From Nitrosopumilaceae archaeon (GTDB lineage: Archaea > Thermoproteota > Nitrososphaeria > Nitrososphaerales > Nitrosopumilaceae), in contig JAJEHG010000065.1 of the NCBI GenBank assembly GCA_022823825.1, positions 16,087-80,086 of the forward strand: a stretch of DNA of 64,000 nt, given 5' to 3'. The notes under the pieces were generated by a model. It searched no databases. It was not told where the DNA came from and saw only the letters and a list, made by a program, of their open reading frames with translations. A program made the translations under genes and the position numbers. This document shows, piece after piece, positions 42,959 through 51,326 of this stretch. Within the stretch, counting starts at the first letter, position 1; each line of letters begins with the position of its first letter.

Positions 42959-44998
42959 TCACAGCACCAGCACGGCCACAAACGCGGACACGAACACGAT
43001 TGCAATCGTGTTCAGCAGCTTGATTACGGTGTTCAGCGCGGGCCCCGCCGTGTCCTTGTACGGATCCCCGATTATGTCGCCCACCACGGCCACCTTGTGC
43101 TCCTCGCTGCCCTTTTGGCCCCTCATCTCCACCAGCTTCTTTGCGTTGTCCCACGCGCCGCCGGTGTTTGCCAGGTGGTACGCCAGGAATATTCCCGTGA
43201 CCACGGAGCCCATGAGCAGCCCCGCCACGGCCGTGGGCCCCAGCAGCACCCCGAGTATGATTGGGGCGATAATTGCGATAATCGCGGACTTCCACAGCTC
43301 CTTTATCGACGCCACCGTCGCGATGTCGACGCACCTTGCATAGTCCGGCTTGGACTTGCCCGTGAGTATCTCGGGGTCGGCCTTGAACTGCCTGCGGACC
43401 TCGTCGACCATCTTGCCGGCCGCCCTGGAGACCCCGTTTATCAGCTGCCCGGTTATTATAAACGGCACCAGTCCGCCCACGAGCAGCCCCACGATAACGG
43501 CGGGGTTTGTGAGGCTGTAGTCCAGATCCAGCACGCCCTCAAACACGTGGGACGCCTCGAACTGGAATGCCTGTATCATGGCCAGCGCCGCGAGGGCCGC
43601 GCTTGCAATCGCGAACCCCTTTGTGACCGCCTTTGTGGTGTTCCCGACCGCGTCTATCTCGTCTGTCACCTTGCGGTTCTCCTCCCCCATGCCGGTCATC
43701 TCCACGATTCCGCCCGCGTTGTCCGCGATCGGCCCGAACGCGTCAATGCTCAGCACGATTCCGGCAAGGCTCAGCATCGCCATTGCGGTAAGCGACGTGC
43801 CGAATATCCCGTACAGGACGGGATCCGCGCCCTCGGGGGCGGCAGACGATGACACTGCATACGATATGATTATTGCGGCGACGAGGGCAATCATGAACGG
43901 CCCCGTCGACTGCAGCCCCTTTATGATCCCCATCAGGGTCAGCGACGCATAGCCCCAGCGCGCCGACTCGGCGATCTCCACGACGGGCCCGTACTTGTAG
44001 TTGGTGTACCGGTCCGTTATCTTCTGTATGACCGGGACCAGCAGCACCCCGATCACGGTGGCGCCAAACAGGGCGTACGACGCGGCGGTGTCGCCCACAA
44101 ACCACATCGTAAAGACAAAGTTCAGCGCAATGGCGATCCCGGCCGAGACGTAAAACGACCGGTCAAGGGGCTTCATCACGTCCGTGATGTTCTTTGAGCC
44201 GACTATGGCTATGCCGATTATGGAGGCAATCATGCCGGAGGTGCCAATCAGTATCGGGTACAGGAACAGCTCGGGTGCCCCGATGAGGGCGGCTATCAGG
44301 ATTGCCGCCAGTATGGTCACTATATAGGACTCGTACACGTCAGAGCCCATCCCAGCCGCGTCCCCCACGTTGTCGCCCACGTTGTCTGCAATCGTGGCCG
44401 GGTTGCGGGGATCGTCCTCGGGTATGTTGGCCTCCACCTTGCCGACCAGGTCGGCCCCCATGTCGGCGGCCTTTGTGAATATGCCGCCGCCTATCCTGAT
44501 GAACAGCGCAATAAGGCTGGCGCCTATCCCGACGCCGGCAATGGTGATCGGATCCTCGTATATGAGGTACAGGCCGGTTATCGCAAGCAGCGCCATTGCG
44601 GGTATCGCAAGCCCCACGGTCGCTCCCCCCCGGAACGCCATCGCAAAGGTCTTGCCAAGCCCGCTGCCGCTCAGGTTTGCCGCCCGCACGGCGGCCTTTA
44701 CTGTAATCTTCAGGGATATGAGCCCTGCAACTGCCGACAGCGTCGCCCCTACCGCAAACGCAATGCCGTTTGAGGGCTGCAGGAACGCGCCGATTATAAC
44801 GGACAGCGCTATTGCCACGGGCACTATAACCTTCATCTCCCTCTTGAGGAACGCGGCGGCTCCCACGCGCACAGCGTCGGATATCTCCATCATCTGCTTT
44901 GTCCCGGCAGGCTGCCTTGAGATCCAGCCGACTAGTACGCCTGCCACTATAAACGAGGCAGCCCCCGCCGCAAAGGGCAGGATCTCAGAGAGCTCCAT
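42959..44998 (-). CDS. hppA: Membrane-bound proton-translocating pyrophosphatase, K+-independent type
   Basis: 679 residues from ATG 44998, about 16 membrane helices. Couples pyrophosphate hydrolysis to proton pumping. Core motifs: GGGIFTKAADMGADLVGKVE, IPEDDPRNPATIADNVGDNVGD and a late DIIGDPYKDTAGPALN. The K+-dependence site reads GNTTKAVTKG; Lys in place of Ala at this position marks K+-independent H+ pumps. The track start (TTG 45034) overlaps the TATA-like box; ATG 44998 is at the right distance. Confidence 0.96.
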   Translation of the reverse strand: MELSEILPFAAGAASFIVAGVLVGWISRQPAGTKQMMEISDAVRVGAAAFLKREMKVIVPVAIALSVIIGAFLQPSNGIAFAVGATLSAVAGLISLKITVKAAVRAANLSGSGLGKTFAMAFRGGATVGLAIPAMALLAITGLYLIYEDPITIAGVGIGASLIALFIRIGGGIFTKAADMGADLVGKVEANIPEDDPRNPATIADNVGDNVGDAAGMGSDVYESYIVTILAAILIAALIGAPELFLYPILIGTSGMIASIIGIAIVGSKNITDVMKPLDRSFYVSAGIAIALNFVFTMWFVGDTAASYALFGATVIGVLLVPVIQKITDRYTNYKYGPVVEIAESARWGYASLTLMGIIKGLQSTGPFMIALVAAIIISYAVSSSAAPEGADPVLYGIFGTSLTAMAMLSLAGIVLSIDAFGPIADNAGGIVEMTGMGEENRKVTDEIDAVGNTTKAVTKGFAIASAALAALAMIQAFQFEASHVFEGVLDLDYSLTNPAVIVGLLVGGLVPFIITGQLINGVSRAAGKMVDEVRRQFKADPEILTGKSKPDYARCVDIATVASIKELWKSAIIAIIAPIILGVLLGPTAVAGLLMGSVVTGIFLAYHLANTGGAWDNAKKLVEMRGQKGSEEHKVAVVGDIIGDPYKDTAGPALNTVIKLLNTIAIVFVSAFVAVLVL

Positions 44999-45021
44999 GT
45001 ATGCGGACTGCCCGGGCATGT

Positions 45022-45031
45022 AAATATAAAT
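45022..45031 (-). promoter_or_regulatory. TATA-like box for hppA
   Basis: ATTTATATTT on the minus strand, about 28 nt before ATG 44998. Confidence 0.7.
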
Positions 45032-45165
45032 CAAAAAACGGACAAACGCAGTCCGTGCCTGCGCCAGGCTAGCGGGCCCGTCAATGCGGGATATGCCATA
45101 CGCTGTTGTCGTTGCTGCTGCTGCTGCTTTTACTGCCGCGTCTGCGGTTGCCGCGCCAGCCGCTG

Positions 45166-45546
45166 TTACTGCTTTCCGCGCCTTGGTGCGCGCCTCCGGT
45201 ACGGGGCAAACCTCGCGCCTGCCAAACCGCGCCTGACAAGCCTGTTGAACCGCCTGCCGTGGGACATGTATCGGAACCTCATATGTATGAGCTCGTGTAC
45301 GATGGTGTTCTCAAGTATCCTCTCATTTGGAATCTTCCGCACGTTGATGAATATGGTGTTGTGCTGAAGATACGAGACGCCATAATACTTGTACGCAGAC
45401 GTGCGCCTGCCCGCAGTCATGTCCCTCGGGGCTTCAAGCACCTCCCTCGTGGCCAAAAGCACGCGGGGCTCCGGTATCGAAAAGCGGGCAGAGTATATAC
45501 CGACCTTTTCAAGTATGGCGAGGCGCAGCTCCGGTCCCAGCTTCAT
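45166..45546 (-). CDS. SprT-like zinc metalloprotease
   Basis: 126 residues from ATG 45546. Zincin motif TIVHELIHMRFRYMSHG (HExxH with a downstream His) after an N-terminal helical part and NTIFINVRKIPN. Resembles the SprT/WSS1 core that in eukaryotes (Spartan) digests DNA-protein crosslinks; the archaeal role is unproven. Very basic C-terminus (PYRRRAPRRGKQ). A TATA-like box precedes ATG 45546. Confidence 0.85.
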   Translation of the reverse strand: MKLGPELRLAILEKVGIYSARFSIPEPRVLLATREVLEAPRDMTAGRRTSAYKYYGVSYLQHNTIFINVRKIPNERILENTIVHELIHMRFRYMSHGRRFNRLVRRGLAGARFAPYRRRAPRRGKQ

Positions 45547-45567
45547 GATGGGTGGTCGCGCGACCCG

Positions 45568-45575
45568 CATATATG
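45568..45575 (-). promoter_or_regulatory. TATA-like box for the SprT-like gene
   Basis: CATATATG (palindromic), about 26 nt before ATG 45546 on the minus strand. Confidence 0.5.
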
Positions 45576-45796
45576 GCTCAGTGTCAACCCCAGCGACTCT
45601 TTTGGTTTATTTTTTGGGATGGCGTGGCGCAGGGTGCCGCTACGGACCAAGGACTGGCGCGGCCCCCGGCCGTCAATGCGGCGGCCCGCGTTGGCGCGTA
45701 CCCGGGACTGCACGCCGTGGCCTGTATTGATGGATAAGAGGATCAGGAATTGGTGGATAATCACCGCTCATACAGCCACCGTCTCATCACGTCCCG

Positions 45797-46312
45797 TCAT
45801 CCCATGTGGGACATTATGCCACGGGTCTTATTTCTAATTTCGTCGGTGACCGGCGTGACGACCAGCCCCTCGCCCGGCTGCCCGTACAGCACCACCGTGT
45901 TATCGGGAGCGTAAACGCATACCGGAATGACGAGTAGATCCTCCTCGCCGTTTACGCGTATACGGACGGGCGGCCTCGTCTCAAAGGCCTTGCGTATGGC
46001 CGAGACGCTCTCCTGCGTGATCTGGGCGGGCGGGTTTGACACCTCTATCACCGTAGTCTCGCCATCGGCGCCGCCCGTTTCTGCGAGTTTCGGATGGGGG
46101 CGGGCCCGCCTCTTCTCGAGCCCGTCAGTAATCTGGAGGGACGGGACTATGCCAAACTGCATCATCCTCTCTGTGGTGCGATCGCCTACGGTCACCACGT
46201 ACGAGCCGGGACGTATCATACCTGCGACCTGCTCTTTTGTAATGCCGGCATCGGGCAGCAGGACGCCCAGCGGCGTCTTTAGATCTTCACGGCACGACTC
46301 TGGCAGCCTCAC
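45797..46312 (-). CDS. GTP-dependent dephospho-CoA kinase (DUF359 family)
   Basis: 171 residues. The archaeal enzyme for the last step of CoA synthesis, unrelated to bacterial CoaE. Family motifs: VVTVGDRTTERMMQFG, SLQITDGLEKR, VSNPPAQIT and NGEEDLLVIPVCVYAPDNTVVLYGQPG. ATG overlaps the stop of the Mrp gene (4 bp), so the two form a coupled pair. Works in the same pathway as the phosphopantetheine adenylyltransferase at 61860. Confidence 0.93.
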   Translation of the reverse strand: MRLPESCREDLKTPLGVLLPDAGITKEQVAGMIRPGSYVVTVGDRTTERMMQFGIVPSLQITDGLEKRRARPHPKLAETGGADGETTVIEVSNPPAQITQESVSAIRKAFETRPPVRIRVNGEEDLLVIPVCVYAPDNTVVLYGQPGEGLVVTPVTDEIRNKTRGIMSHMG

Positions 46313-47571
46313 GTGGAATCAGCCTTGCCGCCGTATGACGCAGTGGATAAGGATGGCGAGTCGGCTGCCGTCGTCTGTGCAGCCAATGGGGCGTCAGAGG
46401 GCGCGGCATCGGGGGCCTGGGCGGTGGTGGTGGCGGCGGGGGCCGTGCCGGGCGCCGCAGGTGCATCGGGGGCGACAGGATCAGGTTCCGCGACCTTTGC
46501 ACTCTCCGCCTCCTCCTGCTGCAGCTTTGCCGCAAGAATGCTGCACTGCGCCGCTATGTTGCGGGCCGCGCTCCTGAACGCGGCCCCACCGGGAGAGTCA
46601 GGGCCCGTAATCATTATGGGCCTGCCCAGGTCGGAGCCGGACATTATGCCCGAATTGAGCGGAATCTCCCCAAGGAACGGGATGTCGAACTTTTCGCTTA
46701 TCTTTTTGGCGCCGCCGTCGCCGAATATGCGGTGCTTTTCATTGCAGTTGGTGCATACAAAGTGGCTCATGTTCTCCACCACCCCGAGTATCGGGACGTT
46801 GAGTTTTTCAAACATGCCGATCGCCTTTACGGCCACGTTGCTTGCCACGTCCTGCGGGGTGGTTATCACCAGTATCCCGGTAATCGGTATGGTCTGCGCC
46901 AGCGTCAGCGGTATGTCGCCTGTTCCAGGCGGCAGGTCCACTATCAGATAGTCCAGATCCGTCCAGTCGGTGTCGACCAGAAACTGCTTTAGTATCCCAG
47001 ATATTATGGGGCCGCGGTATATGGCGGCCTGGTGCGCCTGGTCGGCAAAGAACCCGAACGAGACAACCTTCAGCCCGTTGGACTCGGCCGGCTGCAGCTT
47101 GTTGTTGTCCACCTCCATGCCGCCATCCTTTATCCCCAGCATCAGCGGAATGCTGGGTCCGTATATGTCGGCGTCAAGTAGCCCCACCCTGGCCCCGGCC
47201 TGCTGCAGTGCGAGGGCCAAGTTCAGTGACACGGTGGACTTGCCGACGCCGCCCTTGCCGCTTGCGACCCCGATGACGTTCTTGACGGTCGCCAGGCCGG
47301 TGTCGTCGTCAAGGGAGCGCCCCTCCATGACCTTTGCGGTCACGTTCATGTCAAAGCTCTTCAGGCCGTCAAGCTCGCCTATCACGCGCCGCACGTCCTC
47401 CTCTATCTCCACGTTGAACGGGCAGGCGGGGGTGGTAAGCTCAAGTGTAAACTTTAGGTTGCCGTCCATCAGCTCCATGTCCTTTATCATCCCCATCGAG
47501 ACGATGTCCTTTTTGAGGTCCGGGTCAATCACGGTTTCAAGCTTGCCGATTACCTCTCCAATCTCAACCAT
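46309..47571 (-). CDS. apbC: Mrp/NBP35-type P-loop ATPase (Fe-S carrier) with DUF59 domain and Pro/Ala tail
   Basis: 420 residues from ATG 47571. Residues ~1-85 are a DUF59/MIP18 domain; next is the deviant Walker A IGVASGKGGVGKSTVSLNLA, then DADIYGPSIPLML, VDLPPGTGDIPLTLAQ and a CxxC-like VCTNCNEKH near the end of the ATPase. Carries Fe-S clusters to apoproteins. The last ~65 residues are Ala/Pro/Thr/Ser-rich, not typical. Upstream of the dephospho-CoA kinase gene. Confidence 0.94.
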   Translation of the reverse strand: MVEIGEVIGKLETVIDPDLKKDIVSMGMIKDMELMDGNLKFTLELTTPACPFNVEIEEDVRRVIGELDGLKSFDMNVTAKVMEGRSLDDDTGLATVKNVIGVASGKGGVGKSTVSLNLALALQQAGARVGLLDADIYGPSIPLMLGIKDGGMEVDNNKLQPAESNGLKVVSFGFFADQAHQAAIYRGPIISGILKQFLVDTDWTDLDYLIVDLPPGTGDIPLTLAQTIPITGILVITTPQDVASNVAVKAIGMFEKLNVPILGVVENMSHFVCTNCNEKHRIFGDGGAKKISEKFDIPFLGEIPLNSGIMSGSDLGRPIMITGPDSPGGAAFRSAARNIAAQCSILAAKLQQEEAESAKVAEPDPVAPDAPAAPGTAPAATTTAQAPDAAPSDAPLAAQTTAADSPSLSTASYGGKADST

Positions 47572-47592
47572 ACCCGGGAAAATCCGCATTCT

Positions 47593-47601
47593 ATATTTAT
47601 A
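47593..47601 (-). promoter_or_regulatory. TATA-like box for the mrp operon
   Basis: TATAAATAT on the minus strand, about 26 nt before ATG 47571; supports that start over 47589. Confidence 0.7.
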
Positions 47602-47875
47602 GATAAACGGCGCGGGGGCGGGACGCCGCGGGACGCCCCTGCCGGGGCCGCGTATAGCAGGCAGAGCCGCCGACGGCCAGAAGGGAGCGCGATGCGGGCC
47701 CGGGCCGCCGACGGATCACGCGCGCACGGCCGGAGACGGATACGGCGCAGGCGCCAGGCGGCCTGGACGTGCAAAGTACGGACCCGGGTTCCCGGCCTGC
47801 GAGATCCGAAAACGGGGGACGGCAGGCACGAATTTTCAAGAAACTTGATTCCATACGGCATAAAGTCCAAAGATT
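47602..47875 (+). other. Divergent intergenic region without a supported gene
   Basis: The core of a 333-bp gap between mrp and rpo7 promoters. Very GC-rich; short track ORFs here are shadows without domains. No hairpin-plus-T-run or tRNA features seen. Confidence 0.5.
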
Positions 47876-47883
47876 CATAAATT
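47876..47883 (+). promoter_or_regulatory. TATA-like box for rpo7-spt4
   Basis: CATAAATT about 26 nt before TTG 47905; decides the TTG start. Confidence 0.65.
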
Positions 47884-47904
47884 AACCCCCAAGAGGAGCG
47901 ACAG

Positions 47905-48525
47905 TTGTTTTCAATATCGACGCTGGCCGATGTAGTCAGAATTCCCCCCGACCAGTTTGGAACTACGCTTCGAAGGGCCGCCATCACCATACTAAAGGAA
48001 AAGTACGAGAGCATGATAAACGCGGAGCTCGGATACATAATCATGATCCTGGACGCAAAGGTAGACGAGATGGGCAAGATGGTCGCCGGCGACGGGGGCA
48101 CGTTCCACAGGGTCAGGTTCAAGGCGCTCACGTTTTATCCGAAGATGCAGGAGATCGTACACGGCGAGATTGTGGACATCACTGACTTTGGCGCGTTCGT
48201 CAGGATAGGCCCCACCGACGCCCTGCTGCACCTATCGCAGGTCATGGACGACTATCTGAAGAGCGACGTAAAGTCCGGAATTATAATAGCAAACCAGAGC
48301 GGCAGGACGCTCAGGGTGGGATCGGCGCTGCGCTCCAGAATCACGGCCGTGTCGCTTGGAAAGGCGGCGGCGATGGGCAAGATAGGAATCACGTGCAGGC
48401 AGCCGTTTCTTGGCACCGATGAATGGATAGCAGAGGAGATCAAAAAGGCAGAGGGTGGCGAAGGCGACGGCGACGGCGACGCCTCCAAGCCGGCCGGCAA
48501 AAAGGCAGAGGGGGGTAAAAAGTAG
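47905..48525 (+). CDS. rpo7: DNA-directed RNA polymerase subunit Rpo7 (RpoE')
   Basis: 206 residues from TTG 47905. N-terminal RNP-like domain (SISTLADVVRIPPDQFG) and an S1/OB domain (GEIVDITDFGAFVRIGPTDALLHLSQVMDD) as in eukaryotic Rpb7. Forms the stalk with Rpo4. The ~25-residue Glu/Gly/Asp/Lys tail is an extension. Next gene, spt4, starts 2 bp after the stop, the standard archaeal arrangement. Confidence 0.95.
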   Translation: MFSISTLADVVRIPPDQFGTTLRRAAITILKEKYESMINAELGYIIMILDAKVDEMGKMVAGDGGTFHRVRFKALTFYPKMQEIVHGEIVDITDFGAFVRIGPTDALLHLSQVMDDYLKSDVKSGIIIANQSGRTLRVGSALRSRITAVSLGKAAAMGKIGITCRQPFLGTDEWIAEEIKKAEGGEGDGDGDASKPAGKKAEGGKK

Positions 48526-48527
48526 CG

Positions 48528-48716
48528 ATGGCAAGAGAGATGGCCTGCCGCAACTGCAAGTATGTCACCACCGCCAAGGTGTGCCCCGTATGCAAGTCGT
48601 CGGATCTGACCCCGGACTGGAACGGGATAGTTCTGGTGGTGGATCCCACCAACTCCAAGATATCAAAGACGCTCGGCATAACCCAGAGGGGCAAGTACGC
48701 AATCAAGGTTACATGA
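48528..48716 (+). CDS. spt4: Transcription elongation factor Spt4 (RpoE'')
   Basis: 62 residues with a four-Cys zinc site (ACRNCKYVTTAKVCPVCKSS), then DWNGIVLVVDPTNSKI and GKYAIKVT. Partners Spt5 on RNA polymerase. Coupled to rpo7. Confidence 0.95.
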   Translation: MAREMACRNCKYVTTAKVCPVCKSSDLTPDWNGIVLVVDPTNSKISKTLGITQRGKYAIKVT

Positions 48717-48881
48717 TCCGCCTACGGCCGGGCGCAATGCAACGGACGTGCGCACGCGCTGCAAAAGTATGCTTGTCATAACCACAACAGCAGCCAGCAT
48801 AATTGTCATCACGCCACGGCGGCAACATGCCATGGCGGCATCGCGGATCAGGCACGCCAGGATCTCCTGCCGACGGCAAAT

Positions 48882-48889
48882 GTTTAAGG
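48882..48889 (+). promoter_or_regulatory. TATA-like box for nadC
   Basis: GTTTAAGG about 27 nt before ATG 48913. Confidence 0.55.
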
Positions 48890-48912
48890 AAAACAGGCGA
48901 ATACGGCATGTG

Positions 48913-49761
48913 ATGAGGATCACGCTGGATTCAAGGCGCCATCTTCGCAGGTTCCTAGCAGAGGACGTGGGAAGGGGGGACGTTACGGGCGCGCTCCTGC
49001 CAGGGGGCGTGATTACGGCAAGCATAATCACAAGACAGAGCGCAACAGTGGCCGGAACCTCACATGCAAGGGAGATATTCAGGCTGAAGGGATGCAGGTG
49101 CAGGACGATCAAGCCCGACGGATCTAGGGCGTCCGCCGGAGACGTGATAATAAAGGTCAGGGGGGAGGCAAGGGCCGTGCTTGCGTGCGAGCGGACCGCG
49201 CTCAACCTGCTCTCAAGGATGAGCGGCATTGCAACCCGGACTGCCGAGCTTGCAGGCAGACTGCCGGCAGGCGTCAGGATATACGCGACCAGAAAGACCG
49301 CTCCCGGGCTGCGCACGTTTGACAAGGAGGCAGTCGAGATTGGCGGCGGCATGAGGCATAGAATGAAGCTTGACGAGTCCATAATGATAAAGGACAATCA
49401 CGTCGCGGCCGCCTCGCGGATGACGGGCCTCGCCCCGGAGGCGGCGCTCGAGCACCTGATAAGAAAGGCAGTGGGCAGGCGCGGCAGCATAGAGGCGGAG
49501 GTAGACAGCATAGGGGACGCCATTATAGCCGCGCGCGCGGGGGCGGGCACCATAATGCTGGACAACTTTACGCCCCGGCAGGTCAGGACGGCAATACGGC
49601 GCCTGGAGTCAGAGGGGCTCCGCGACAGGGTACGCATAGAGGCATCGGGCGGGATAACCGGCAGAAACATATCGGCGTACGCGGACAGCGGGGCCGACAT
49701 GATATCCGCGGGGTTCATAACGCATTCGGTGTCCGGAATAGACATGAGCCTAGAGGTCTAA
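48913..49761 (+). CDS. nadC: Nicotinate-nucleotide pyrophosphorylase (quinolinate phosphoribosyltransferase)
   Basis: 282 residues from ATG 48913. Converts quinolinate and PRPP to nicotinate mononucleotide. Motifs: LAEDVGRGDVTGALLP, ERTALNLLSRMSGIATRTAEL, ATRKTAPGLRTFDKEAVEIGGGMRHR, DNFTPRQVR and the ASGGITGRNISAYADSGADMIS phosphate-binding loop. The 55 residues upstream in the track ORF are not family-like. It overlaps the converging TPR gene by 4 bp. Confidence 0.95.
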   Translation: MRITLDSRRHLRRFLAEDVGRGDVTGALLPGGVITASIITRQSATVAGTSHAREIFRLKGCRCRTIKPDGSRASAGDVIIKVRGEARAVLACERTALNLLSRMSGIATRTAELAGRLPAGVRIYATRKTAPGLRTFDKEAVEIGGGMRHRMKLDESIMIKDNHVAAASRMTGLAPEAALEHLIRKAVGRRGSIEAEVDSIGDAIIAARAGAGTIMLDNFTPRQVRTAIRRLESEGLRDRVRIEASGGITGRNISAYADSGADMISAGFITHSVSGIDMSLEV

Positions 49762-50168
49762 TCACCCTTCGGCCGCTTCATCGAGTCAAGCATGCTCCGG
49801 GCCTCCTCGTGCCCGGGGTCGATCTCTTGTATCTTCTTGCACGACTGCTCCGCCTTGGCCTTTTGGCCGAGAATTACGTGGGCCCTGGCCTTTAGCAGGA
49901 GCGCCTCCGTGTCGTACGAGCCGATCTCGAGCGCCCTGTCCAGGTATTCGAGGGACCGCCCGTAGCGCTTCTGCGTATAGTATATGGCCCCCATCGTAAA
50001 GAAGAGATCGTGGTTGTGATCCCCTATCTCGCGTACGTATTTTTTGCCGCAGCGCAGGGCCTCGTCGTACTTTTTGTCCTTGACGAGCTTCTTGAACTCC
50101 TTGAGAAGCCTGCCGCCCATTCCCTTTTTGGGGCTGTCCGAGCCGCGCCGCCATAAGAGCCCCGTCAT
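49758..50168 (-). CDS. Tetratricopeptide-repeat protein
   Basis: 136 residues from ATG 50168, 5 bp after nadA. At least three TPR-like helix pairs (EFKKLVKDKKYDEALRCGKK, IYYTQKRYGRSLEYLDRALE, ARAHVILGQKAKAEQSCKKI). A protein-interaction module; its partner is unknown, though cotranscription with nadA suggests something in NAD synthesis or Fe-S delivery. The upstream part of the track ORF overlaps nadA and is dropped. Confidence 0.85.
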   Translation of the reverse strand: MTGLLWRRGSDSPKKGMGGRLLKEFKKLVKDKKYDEALRCGKKYVREIGDHNHDLFFTMGAIYYTQKRYGRSLEYLDRALEIGSYDTEALLLKARAHVILGQKAKAEQSCKKIQEIDPGHEEARSMLDSMKRPKGD

Positions 50169-50173
50169 GCCAA

Positions 50174-51169
50174 TCAGCCGATCTCGAGCATCCGCTCTAT
50201 TGCAAGGCGCGCCCTGTCGGCTATATGCGGGGGGACGCTCACGACGCTGCGCTCGTTTAGAAGCGAGTCGTACACCTTTTGGAGCGTTATCATCTTCATG
50301 TACTGGCACTCGGCGTTTTCAGACGCCGGCACAAAGTTCTTCGTGGGGTTCTGCTTTCTCATGCGGTACAGGATTCCGACCTCCGTCGCCACGACAAAGT
50401 TCCGCGAGGGTGACGCGGCCACGTGATTGAGCATGCCCTCGGTGGACAGCACGGACACCTTTGCGTCCCCGAACCCGCCGGATGCCGCATCGTACATCAT
50501 CGGGGTGGTGCAGCTGCACTCCGGGTGTATTACAAACTCCGAGTCCCTGAGGGAGGCCAGCTTCTCCTCTATGTCCTGCGGCGTGATTCCGGCATGCACG
50601 TGGCACTCGCCGGCCCATATGCGCATGTTCTTCCGTCCGGTCACCTTTGCCACGTACGACCCAAGAAACATGTCAGGCAGGAAGAGCACCTCCTTATCGG
50701 CGGGGATGGAGTCCACCACCTTTACCGCGTTCGAGGAGGTGCAGCAGTAGTCAAGCTCCGCCTTTATCTCCGCGGTCGTGTTGACGTACCCGACCGATAT
50801 GGAGCCGGGGTGCGCCGCCTTCCAGTCGCGGAGCTCCTCGACGGTTATAGAGTCCGACAGGGAGCATCCGGCGTCAGGATCCGGGATGAGCACCCTCTTG
50901 TGCGGACTGATGATGGCGGCAGTCTCGGCCATAAAGTGCACGCCGCAGAACAGTATGGTCTGCCGGTCCACCTGCGCGGCCTGCCGCGAGAGCCCGAGCG
51001 AGTCGCCCGTATAGTCGGCCACGTCCTGGACGTCGGGCACCTGGTAGTTGTGTGCCAATATGACCGCATCCTTTTCCTCCTTGAGGCGCAGGATCTCCTC
51101 CTTGAGGTCGGACACCTGTTGCTGTTGTTGCTGCTGCTGTTGACGGTGTTCAGAGACGAGCATGGTCAT
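50174..51169 (-). CDS. nadA: Quinolinate synthase
   Basis: 331 residues. Condenses iminoaspartate with dihydroxyacetone phosphate using a [4Fe-4S] cluster. Motifs: AVILAHNYQVPDVQDVADYTGDSL, FCGVHFMAETAAI, DPDAGCSLSDS, YVNTTAEIKAELDYCCTSSNAV, GECHVHAGI and HPECSCTTPM; the three cluster cysteines are present. A run of nine Gln (after EHR) near residue 10 is unusual. TATA-like box precedes ATG 51169. Confidence 0.96.
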   Translation of the reverse strand: MTMLVSEHRQQQQQQQQQVSDLKEEILRLKEEKDAVILAHNYQVPDVQDVADYTGDSLGLSRQAAQVDRQTILFCGVHFMAETAAIISPHKRVLIPDPDAGCSLSDSITVEELRDWKAAHPGSISVGYVNTTAEIKAELDYCCTSSNAVKVVDSIPADKEVLFLPDMFLGSYVAKVTGRKNMRIWAGECHVHAGITPQDIEEKLASLRDSEFVIHPECSCTTPMMYDAASGGFGDAKVSVLSTEGMLNHVAASPSRNFVVATEVGILYRMRKQNPTKNFVPASENAECQYMKMITLQKVYDSLLNERSVVSVPPHIADRARLAIERMLEIG

Positions 51170-51191
51170 TTGTCAAATGGGCCTAGAGGGG

Positions 51192-51199
51192 ATTTAAAG
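51192..51199 (-). promoter_or_regulatory. TATA-like box for nadA
   Basis: CTTTAAAT on the minus strand, about 26 nt before ATG 51169. Confidence 0.6.
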
Positions 51200-51240
51200 C
51201 GTTTTAAACAGACCATTACGTGACTAAAACCGCGGGCGTG

Positions 51241-51255
51241 CGGCAATAATTGCCG
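51241..51255. promoter_or_regulatory. Inverted repeat upstream of nadA
   Basis: CGGCAAT-A-ATTGCCG, 7-bp perfect arms, about 42 bp upstream of the nadA TATA-like box and 72 bp downstream of nadX. Operator candidate. Confidence 0.35.
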
Positions 51256-51326
51256 AATTATACGCTTGAGTGGTACCATTCAGTACTGATTGCGCGGCAG
51301 TGGCGGGCAGCCGGAGCAGGCACTCG

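Noticed and set aside
42530-43852. 440-aa plus-strand ORF opposite hppA
   Set aside because: Arg/His/Gly-rich shadow of the pyrophosphatase gene.
45543-45764. 73-aa minus-strand ORF upstream of the SprT-like gene
   Set aside because: No domain; it covers the TATA-like box of the protease gene.
47760-47860. T-arm-like GGGTTCCCGG suggesting a tRNA
   Set aside because: No GTTCRA core, no matching acceptor or anticodon stem could be built.
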